Positions 16,419-25,000 of a DNA stretch of 54,314 nt are shown one piece after another. The stretch spans positions 1-54,314 of the forward strand of contig CALLWB010000033.1 in the NCBI GenBank assembly GCA_938016265.1, given 5' to 3'. Source of the stretch: an uncultured Saprospiraceae bacterium (GTDB lineage: Bacteria; Bacteroidota; Bacteroidia; Chitinophagales; Saprospiraceae). The translations under genes were made by a program, and so were the position numbers. Every line of letters begins with the position of its first letter. Within the stretch, counting starts at the first letter, position 1. The notes beneath the pieces are model-generated. The model searched no databases, was not told the origin of the DNA, and was given only the letters and a program-made list of their open reading frames with translations.

Positions 16419-19400
16419 TTGTCAATAAATTGCCTCTTGTATCGGTATTTTGACTACATAAGATATTCAATCTTTTTTGTTAGTCTTCTCAGTTTCCAAC
16501 TTTGTTGGAGTCAGGAGACCTTGGATACTAATGTCCCCCCCACAACAAAAAAATCCAGTGGTAAAGAAAAATTGCCACTGGATACTTATTTGGGAAAACT
16601 TGAAAAAAGTTTTGATGTAAGTTTTCTATACGATGCTTCAATCCTTGATGGCTCCTACGCTCCATCTAGTGTCGTCAAAGAAAACAGAGGAATTGCTTAC
16701 AACTTAAATAAAGCACTAAAGCCCAATTCACTTGCGTTTGTTCGAGTTTCCACTTTTACTTATGTTATTATTGAATCTCAAGACCCAGGCTATTTGTTCG
16801 GACGTATTCTGGACAAAAATGGCATCCCTCTTGTAGGAGCAGCTGTCCGAATTACAGGCCTCGCTAAAGGAGCAATCGCCAACCTTAAAGGAAACTACAA
16901 ACTGGAAGTCCCCTACGGAAAACAACAAGTTGAAATCAGTTATGTTGGCCATAATCCCGAATATCGAGTGGTAGAAATAAATGGCAATGACACACTTCGA
17001 TTGAATGTAATACTGTCTGGTCGGGCAAGCCTCGATGAGGTAGTTGTCGTCGGTTCCAGATTTTCAGTAAGCCCACTTCTGGAAAAAACAGAACCTGCTG
17101 ATATCGTCAACGGAAAACGGTTGACCCAAGGTATTCAACAAAAAACAGCACAACTTCTTCACTATACTGTTCCTTCCTTTCATTCTACCGTCCAAACAAT
17201 AAGCGATGGAACCGACCATATAGATCCTGCCACTTTGCGAGGGCTGGGGCCTGACCAACTGCTTGTTTTGATAAATGGCAAACGACGGCATCCAAGTTCA
17301 TTGGTCAATGTCAACGGAACAATTGGCAGGGGCAGTGTCGCTACCGACCTAAACACGATCCCAACGGCCGCCATCGATAGAATAGAAGTCTTGAGAAGTG
17401 GAGCCGCCACCGAATACGGCTCTGATGCAATATCAGGGGTGATTAATATTGTCCTAAAAAAGAATACTTCCTTCCTGGACATGAATGTTTATTCAGGAAT
17501 CTCTCAGCAAGGAGATGGACTAACCTATAAAGCAAGTGGCAACTATGGATTGCCAGTAGGCACAAAGGGCGGATTTCTGAATCTTACCGGCGATTTTATG
17601 AGCACAGATAGCTACAATCGATCCGGCAATTTTAAAGGCACTATTTATGGAGACGATCGAGATGCCGATCCAGTAAAAGTGAAGGAGTTTTTTGACCAAA
17701 CAGGGTACAAAGATCAACGAGTAATGTCTGTGGGTAGCGCCAAATTAACAAACACCAATCTATTTGGTAATCTGGAACTACCAATAGGCCCTAAAGTGAA
17801 ATTTTATTCATTCGCCGGATCAAATTATCGAGTAGGAGAGTCCTTTGGTTTTTATCGGTTCCCTTGGCAAAAAAGAAAGCAATCTGGTTTTTATCCGCTA
17901 GGGTTTTCTCCCGCCATTCAAACAAATATTTTTGACCGGTCAGCTACAATTGGAGTAAAAGCAGAGAAACTACCCTGGCAAATTGATTTTAGTAACTCTA
18001 TCGGGAATAATCGATTTGACTATGCAGTCGGCAATTCTAATAATGCTTCTATGGGACTAGAGTCTCCTTCTGAAGCCAAAGCTGGGGGCTTTACCTATAC
18101 ACAAAACGTAACTAATATAGATGTAAGTCGAGAAGTAAATTGGACCTTCCCTGTATATGTAGAGCTTGGGAGTGAATTCCGGTTAGAAAATTACAGGATT
18201 CGAGCAGGCGAAATGGCTTCCTGGTATAATGGCGGAGATACCACGGCAAGCGGCCTTCCCAAAGAGTATGGCATTCAGGTTTTTCCAGGTTTCCGACCAG
18301 AAAATGAACTTAATGAATACCGACACAACATTGGGGTCTATGGCGAGCTGGAAGGAAAGATAACCGAAGATATTACCCTGGCAGCAGGGGGCAGGTATGA
18401 GTATTATTCCGATTTCAAAAGCAACTTCATTTGGAAAATCTCAGGACGGTATACCTTCAATGACTGGCTGACCTTTAGGGGAACTTATAATACAGGATTT
18501 CGTGCGCCTTCAATGCCACAGGTGCACTTTAGCAGTACAACTTCTCAGTTTGTTTCTGTTGGGGATGACCAAGTATCTAAAGATGTAGGACATTTTAATA
18601 ATGAAAGCCCAGTTACAGCACAGTTTGGTATTTTACCGCTCGAAGCTGAATCCTCAAAAAATCTGAATTTCGGTATTGCCGCAAACTTGCTTGAGCGACT
18701 AGGCATAATGATCGATTTTTACAGAATTGATGTGTCCAACAGGATAGTCATAACTGGAAGGTTTTCTGATAGTGATGACATCCAGTTCAAGGAGATTTTA
18801 GGGCCAATAGGTGTCTCCAATGCCCAGTTTTTTACCAACGCTATTGATACAAAAACAGAAGGAATTGATTTGACACTAAACTATTCTCTAGGCATAAAAA
18901 AGACAAAAATAAACTTATCCCTCGTTTCCAATTTTACAAGAACAAGGCTTAAGAGGAAGGCAAATGGTGACGCAATTATCCGGACGTCTGACTTCCTTGA
19001 GGGCTTTGAAAATATTCTGTTCAACAGAGAGGAAATTTCTAGGATTGAAGTGGCTCAACCACAATCAAAAACAATATTAACAGGGCACTTTCAAGCCAAA
19101 AAAATAAACGTCTTTCTAGCAGCAACTCGCTTCGGAAAGGTAAAATACGTTCATCCCGGAGATGGGAACCCAGACAACTGGGTACTAAATACGCTGACGA
19201 ATCAAGTAGAAACCAGAGATCAGACTTTTTCTTCTAAAGTCGTCACAGATCTTTCCATTGGTTATCAACTGACGAACACCGTCACTTTGTTTGTGGGGGG
19301 GAATAACGTCTTTAATGTCTATCCGGACAAGCATACTCACTCCTCAAACATCGGAAATGGCATTTTTGAATACAGTCGCCGCGTTCAGCAATTTGGTGTC

Positions 19401-19442
19401 CGCGGAGCATTCTGGTTTGGAAAGGTCAATGTCAAGTTCTAA
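16419..19442 (+). CDS. TonB-dependent outer-membrane receptor with STN domain
   Basis: A 1007-residue outer-membrane transporter. In order: signal peptide to about 32 (IFFVSLLSFQLCWSQ); an STN signalling domain at about 50-120; a CarboxypepD_reg-like domain at about 122-205 (FGRILDKNGIPLVGAAVRIT); a plug at about 210-330 (LRGLGPDQLLVLINGKRRHP, IDRIEVLRSGAATEYGSDAI); then the barrel, ending GVRGAFWFGKVNVKF. The start is TTG at 16419, as no ATG precedes the signal peptide in frame. The substrate is unknown. The STN domain and the upstream sigma/FecR pair indicate that it both imports a ligand and signals its presence. It is convergent with the next gene, 9 bp away. Confidence 0.93.
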   Translation: MSINCLLYRYFDYIRYSIFFVSLLSFQLCWSQETLDTNVPPTTKKSSGKEKLPLDTYLGKLEKSFDVSFLYDASILDGSYAPSSVVKENRGIAYNLNKALKPNSLAFVRVSTFTYVIIESQDPGYLFGRILDKNGIPLVGAAVRITGLAKGAIANLKGNYKLEVPYGKQQVEISYVGHNPEYRVVEINGNDTLRLNVILSGRASLDEVVVVGSRFSVSPLLEKTEPADIVNGKRLTQGIQQKTAQLLHYTVPSFHSTVQTISDGTDHIDPATLRGLGPDQLLVLINGKRRHPSSLVNVNGTIGRGSVATDLNTIPTAAIDRIEVLRSGAATEYGSDAISGVINIVLKKNTSFLDMNVYSGISQQGDGLTYKASGNYGLPVGTKGGFLNLTGDFMSTDSYNRSGNFKGTIYGDDRDADPVKVKEFFDQTGYKDQRVMSVGSAKLTNTNLFGNLELPIGPKVKFYSFAGSNYRVGESFGFYRFPWQKRKQSGFYPLGFSPAIQTNIFDRSATIGVKAEKLPWQIDFSNSIGNNRFDYAVGNSNNASMGLESPSEAKAGGFTYTQNVTNIDVSREVNWTFPVYVELGSEFRLENYRIRAGEMASWYNGGDTTASGLPKEYGIQVFPGFRPENELNEYRHNIGVYGELEGKITEDITLAAGGRYEYYSDFKSNFIWKISGRYTFNDWLTFRGTYNTGFRAPSMPQVHFSSTTSQFVSVGDDQVSKDVGHFNNESPVTAQFGILPLEAESSKNLNFGIAANLLERLGIMIDFYRIDVSNRIVITGRFSDSDDIQFKEILGPIGVSNAQFFTNAIDTKTEGIDLTLNYSLGIKKTKINLSLVSNFTRTRLKRKANGDAIIRTSDFLEGFENILFNREEISRIEVAQPQSKTILTGHFQAKKINVFLAATRFGKVKYVHPGDGNPDNWVLNTLTNQVETRDQTFSSKVVTDLSIGYQLTNTVTLFVGGNNVFNVYPDKHTHSSNIGNGIFEYSRRVQQFGVRGAFWFGKVNVKF

Positions 19443-19451
19443 TAATCAATG

Positions 19452-20930
19452 CTATTCTTTTGTTTTTGCTTTTTCGAGCAGCCAATTGGTTTCCACTAGT
19501 GGTTTTCTTTCTTGTATCTCTTTGATTAAATCTGTCCTGATCCGCTTTCCCAATTGTTTGTTGTGCAGTTTTCGGACGATGTGGACAAAATTGAGATAAG
19601 CCGTTTGAAAGTTGTTCCCGATACTTCGATTTCTTCTCAGATAAGATTCAAAAGAATGCAAACTAGCAATAAGCTGCTCCGTTTCTTCCAATTCAAAAGT
19701 GGTCTGAATTTGTAGCGTTTTAAAATAGATATGGTAATAAAAATCGATGAATATTGAGTCTGAAAAATTCAAAATCCGCAGGTAGTCCCAGGCTTTGGTA
19801 AACTCCTTTCTGGCAAAATAGTAATGGGCAATATTATAATTAAAAACATTCTCCCGGTGCTTGGCAGCAACCAACTTTTTATAGTCATAAATAAATTGAT
19901 ACGCCCAGTTGTATTCCTTGATGTCTAGTGCAATTTTGACTAAATTTTTATAATGATGCGGAGAAATAGTCTTTGTCAACCGCCCTTTCCCAACAAAAAG
20001 CATCCCCTTTTCAAGCATTTGTTTATACCACTCAAAATTTTCCTGAGCATATTGTTTTTCGCCATCATTGACTCGCCACATCCCATAATTAATGATCAGT
20101 TGGTAGATTTGTTTTAACTCATAATCCGGGAAACTGGAGGCGTTTGCGATCAGATAGGTTTTTAGCTCGTTGTAATAGGAATGGTTTTTTAAATCTCGCA
20201 AGGCACGAACTAACAAGTATTTGAGGTGAATGGCCGGAATGTCTTCAAACGGATGGCCATCCACAAAAGCCATTAGTTCGTCTAAGTACCAGGATTCATG
20301 TGGTACATTTAGCACCTTTTGTCGACTGATCATGTAGACGGAATAACTCAGTTTGTTGGCCAGATAATACTTGTCAAGATGTTCCGCAGCAGATTGCAGG
20401 GTCGCTTTCACTTTGCGATTGTCGACGACGGTGGTATACCGAAACGATATCTCATCCAGTCGATATTGCTGATAGTAATACCCAATTCCTCTTTTTTGTT
20501 GGGCGTTCTGATACTTGTGAGCGGTCTCCAGAGATTGCTGAAACATCAAATTAAGATTGCGCTTCATCAACGCTTCCAATAGGTAATATTGTTGATCCAT
20601 TTCTGACTCCTCGCTTTCCAGAAAAATTAAAAACTTTCTTGCTTGCTTGACCAAATCTGAAATTAGAGCCCGGAGGTCGGAGTCCTTGTAGTTTTTCCTT
20701 TCGGGGAAGACTTCCTTGTACAATTTTTGTTTAGAAATCTCTTCAAAAGTCGGCCGACCTTGTTTGATTAGACTGAATAATTTGATGAGTCGGTTGTTTT
20801 TGTTGAATATTGGTGAATTCAAAAATTCTCCGAATCTCCTTAGCTCACCGGTGGTAAACGTTCGTAAGATTTCTGGTAACCGCCCTTTGAGGACTTCATT
20901 CTTCAGTGGTATCAATAGTTTGTTCTTCAT
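19452..20930 (-). CDS. Hypothetical helical protein, paralogue of 51852-53252
   Basis: A 492-residue, highly charged, apparently all-helical protein with no signal peptide and no membrane segment. Its N-terminal RFGEFLNSPIFNKNNRLIKL matches HFGEFVASPFFNKDKRLWTI of the protein at 51852. The similarity continues through a middle region that includes NYGMW against NYGVY, and the ends (TNWLLEK against KKWLLEQ) also agree. The spacing of Tyr, Leu and Ala suggests TPR-like repeats. No enzyme motif is seen and I do not recognise a named family. It is encoded opposite the TonB receptor gene and converges on it. Confidence 0.75.
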   Translation of the reverse strand: MKNKLLIPLKNEVLKGRLPEILRTFTTGELRRFGEFLNSPIFNKNNRLIKLFSLIKQGRPTFEEISKQKLYKEVFPERKNYKDSDLRALISDLVKQARKFLIFLESEESEMDQQYYLLEALMKRNLNLMFQQSLETAHKYQNAQQKRGIGYYYQQYRLDEISFRYTTVVDNRKVKATLQSAAEHLDKYYLANKLSYSVYMISRQKVLNVPHESWYLDELMAFVDGHPFEDIPAIHLKYLLVRALRDLKNHSYYNELKTYLIANASSFPDYELKQIYQLIINYGMWRVNDGEKQYAQENFEWYKQMLEKGMLFVGKGRLTKTISPHHYKNLVKIALDIKEYNWAYQFIYDYKKLVAAKHRENVFNYNIAHYYFARKEFTKAWDYLRILNFSDSIFIDFYYHIYFKTLQIQTTFELEETEQLIASLHSFESYLRRNRSIGNNFQTAYLNFVHIVRKLHNKQLGKRIRTDLIKEIQERKPLVETNWLLEKAKTKE

Positions 20931-21216
20931 TATGAGGAGATATTGATTTTACTAGCCCTCCTTATATTTTGTTTTTTAGTATAAAGAAAATCAAGGGCTT
21001 GTAGATATAATTAAATTTTAATGTAAAAATTTCTACAAATTAAGTATTTTAATGTAAGAAAAGGTCATTGTTTACTGAATTAAGTTGGTTTTCTTCACAA
21101 AAAACTGATAAAAAATCTCTACAAAAGTAAAAAACTGTGTTCGTGCAACAGTTTTAGGAAGCGTAAATTTGAATCATAAGGCCTTACTACATTGTTAACA
21201 TTGAAATTTTTGAGAC

Positions 21217-21990
21217 ATGAAAACGACTTTTTATCTACTTCTGTTTTTGCTACTATCTATCCCAATTACCGGATTTGGAAAATGTTTTGTAACGATAAGT
21301 CCATGTGTCGGTCCCTCTCCGTTTGCACCTACTGCATCAAATGCAAAGGTTTTGACAACTGGATACCCGATCATGCCCTACACTGGTGTTTTAATTCCGC
21401 CTAGTTGCGGAACGCTGGTAGACACTATTTATACAAATACTTTTACTGGTTGCGGAGCGTGCACCTTGACTTCTGGGTCATCATCCCTGACGACAGGATA
21501 CACACCTCCCGCAGGCCACTGTATTTATGACGCTTTTTTAGTAGAAAATTGCCTTCCTAATGGACCTTGCTTGCTGGACACCGTTATTGTGACCTTTGTC
21601 ACTCAGTGCCTGGAAATTGAGGAAGATACCTACTTGGCTCCTGTTGACTCAACGGTCATGCTTGTAGCCCACCCCGTATTGAATGACCGAGTTTTTGGAA
21701 TCCCTCAATTAGACCCTTGCGACCTGACTGTGATCGAGCCAGTATCCAACGGAACGCTAATGATGATGGGATCAAGTTGTGACCTTGTTTATGCTCCCAA
21801 TCCAGGCTTTTCTGGAGTAGACACCTTTATCTATGAAATATGTAGTGCGGGTGTCTGCAACTCAGGAGTCGTCTCGATTTATGTTACAAACGCCATCCCT
21901 ACACTTTCTGAATGGGGATTGATTTTGACCGGACTTATGCTACTTCTTTTCGGAAGTAAACAAATCTTAGAATTATCGGCTCTTAGTTGA
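21217..21990 (+). CDS. Secreted Ig-like protein with IPTL-CTERM sorting signal
   Basis: A 257-residue exported protein. It has a signal peptide (about 1-21, FYLLLFLLLSIPITGFG) and a Cys/Pro/Thr-rich region at 22-130. An Ig-like domain at about 145-222 contains LVAHPVLNDRVFGIPQLDPC and FSGVDTFIYEICSAGVCNSG. The C-terminus, IPTLSEWGLILTGLMLLLFG (from about residue 227), is followed by a short tail. This is the IPTL-CTERM pattern: motif, hydrophobic helix, tail. It is thought to be a sorting and processing signal for surface proteins. The Ig-like domain resembles two domains in the giant protein that starts 50 bp downstream, so the genes likely form one operon. Confidence 0.82.
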   Translation: MKTTFYLLLFLLLSIPITGFGKCFVTISPCVGPSPFAPTASNAKVLTTGYPIMPYTGVLIPPSCGTLVDTIYTNTFTGCGACTLTSGSSSLTTGYTPPAGHCIYDAFLVENCLPNGPCLLDTVIVTFVTQCLEIEEDTYLAPVDSTVMLVAHPVLNDRVFGIPQLDPCDLTVIEPVSNGTLMMMGSSCDLVYAPNPGFSGVDTFIYEICSAGVCNSGVVSIYVTNAIPTLSEWGLILTGLMLLLFGSKQILELSALS

Positions 21991-22040
21991 CACAAGACCG
22001 AAATTTCACCTTAAAAAACGAATGAGTAACCAAGTAAACT

Positions 22041-25000
22041 ATGAAAAAACTTTACTCAAAAATCTTTATTATGAAATCATTACAACTTCAAATATTAATT
22101 GCCTCCTTATTTTTCTGCTTGCTGGGAAGTATTGACGTGAATGCACAAGCCTGCAGAGAGGATACAATTGTTCTAAATACAGGATATGATCCCCTTACGG
22201 GAATGAGCATTCCTGCAGGAACGGCAGATTCCCGTTGGAGGGTTATCGCTGATCCGGATCCTAGTACCGTTGAACCCCGGCCAGCATGGGCAATAGTCCC
22301 ACATCCAGCTTGGGCTCCTGCATTGCCCAACACTAGCTGGGTAAGTTCCTACCCAACAAATACCAATAATACAAACGGTGGTTATACCTTCGAGTATTGT
22401 TTCTGTATGGAACCAGGCTTGCAAAATCCTGAAATCCATTTTGGACTGAGAGCAGATGACTACGCCACCGTTTTTTTTAACGGTGCGTTGATTGGCAATA
22501 CTCCAAACCCAGGGTTTAATACCCCAATGCCGACCCCATTCAGTATAGTAAATCCATTTTTGTTTGCACAAGGAGGCAAAAACTGCCTACAAATTGTTAA
22601 CACCAATGCATTTGGAGTAGCCATGGGTTTCGATCTGCAAGGGTTTGCAACCGCCAATTCATTAACTATGCTTCAAGACACTTGTTGCAACGATGGAGGA
22701 AGAATTACTGGAGTAAAATTTAATGACCTTAACGGAAATGGCGCCTGGGATCCATTCGAACCTGAACTTCCAGGTTGGGATATTGTGTTGACAAATGGTA
22801 CTTCTGTTTGGAATACCACCACTGACGCTAGTGGGTATTATTACTTTAATGCCTTATTACCTGGCACCTATACCGTCTCAGAAATCAACCAGCCAGGTTG
22901 GACGCAAACTTTTCCGGCAGGAGCCACACATACAGTATCACTTGGAATGGGAGATCTGGCCACAAACATAAATTTTGGAAACTACAGCGGACCACCGCCA
23001 TCGGTTTGTGATAAAGCAGATTATAGCATTTTTCCTGCAGCTCAACCAAATGTCGATTGTTGCTGGCGGCTTAATATTGACAATGGAATGCTCGACTATT
23101 TTACTTCGCTGTCCCTAGTAGGGCAAGGAGGAGTCACACTTTCTTATAACCCAGGATCTATCAGTCCGGGATGGACGGATATTGCTTCTGGAGCAAACTT
23201 TGTTCAGTTGGCACCGCCAACAACTTATGTGCCTACCGGTTCAACTCCAGGACTGATCCAGTTTTGTGTAGGAAATATTACTTCTTCCCCTCAAGAAGTA
23301 TTTCTAAACTGGTATGGACCCGGCGGCGACATTGAATGTATAGATACGCTGGTGCTAAATTGTCCACCGATGCCTGCCCCTTGTGCATACACAGAAAATG
23401 ATGCTATTATTTGTGATCAGGGACAACCTGTATTAGAATTTTCGCTTTATAATCCGCCTGCTGCGGCATGGGATATAGAAGCATTTACTATAAATGTTGT
23501 TTCGGGAGGGTCTGTTACTCCTACCTTCTTCACAACAACACCAATTGCCGCAGGTAGTGTAGGTGGCCCATTTCAATCATCGGTAACCGGAATACCTGGG
23601 TCTACTATCTGCTATACTGTTACAGTCTATAATGCCGACCCTAATGATGACCCCAATGCCCTTCGTTGTACAACGGATACTATTTGCCTTCAAATCCCAT
23701 ACTGTGATCCATGTGGAGGAATATCTACTTCGGTACAAGGGAATATACAAGACTGTTGTTGGAGTATCAACCTTACTAATAGTTACGCACCTGGTTATTT
23801 CTATGGTGTTGAAACAGAGATTTTGACTCCTGGAGTTTATTTCTCTTCCATTGTCAATCCTCCTGGATCTGGCTGGACATATAATACTTCAACCCCTTAT
23901 TCTACTAGCAATGTACAGTGGAATCTGGCACCGCCTTCCGGAGCAGCTTTACCGATGGGAACTACTTCGTTGCCTAGCTTCTGCCTAGATGGTTTTACGA
24001 CAGCTCCACAGGTTATGTTAGTCAAATGGCTGGCAATTGACGGCACTGTCTGCACTGATACACTGGAATTCGATTGCCCACCTCCACCAATAAATGTATG
24101 CGATAGCACCGATATGGGGTATTATCCTGTAGCTCAACCAAATGATGATTGCTGCTGGATTATTGACACTTACAATGGGATGCCTAATTATTTTACTGCC
24201 TTGGAATTAGAAGGTTTAGGAGGGGTAACAATTTCATACAACCCCGCGGATATTAACCCGATGTGGACAGACAATTCGTTTGGACCAAATTTCGTGCAAT
24301 TAGTTCCGGCCGCACCCTTGACTTATGCTCCAACAGGACCAACTCCAGGGCTCATAGAGTTTTGTGTAGGTAATGTAACTACCTCCCCTCAACAGGTCAT
24401 CCTTAAATGGTACGGACCAAACTTTACGGTAGAATGTACGGACACCCTTACGATTGATTGCGATCCGCCAATACCTCCTTGTGCCTACACCGTAAATGAC
24501 ACAATTATTTGTGAACAAGGGCTATCGATTTTAGAGTTTTCCATACACAACCCGACAACAGCGACATGGGATGTAGAGTCTTTCATGATTAATACTATTT
24601 CTGGAGGTACGGTGACGCCAGCTTACTTTACTACGGCTCCGATCACTCCTGGTAGTACGGCTGGGCCATTCCAAACAACGCTTACAGGAACACCAGGCAC
24701 CAATTATTGCTACACAGTAACCGTTCATGAAGACGATATTGCGGTAAATCCGAATGCGGCTTGCTGCACGACAGATACCACTTGCTTAATAATACCTGAA
24801 TGTGATCCTTGTGAACGTGTTTCTGCATCAGTACAAGGGAATGTGCAGGATTGTTGTTGGAGTATCAATCTGAACAACGGATATGCTCCCGGCTATTTTT
24901 ACGGTATTGAAACGGAAATATTAACACCAGGAGTGTATTTTTCTTCTATTATTAATCCTCCGGGTTCTGGTTGGACATTCAATACCTCCACTCCATATTC

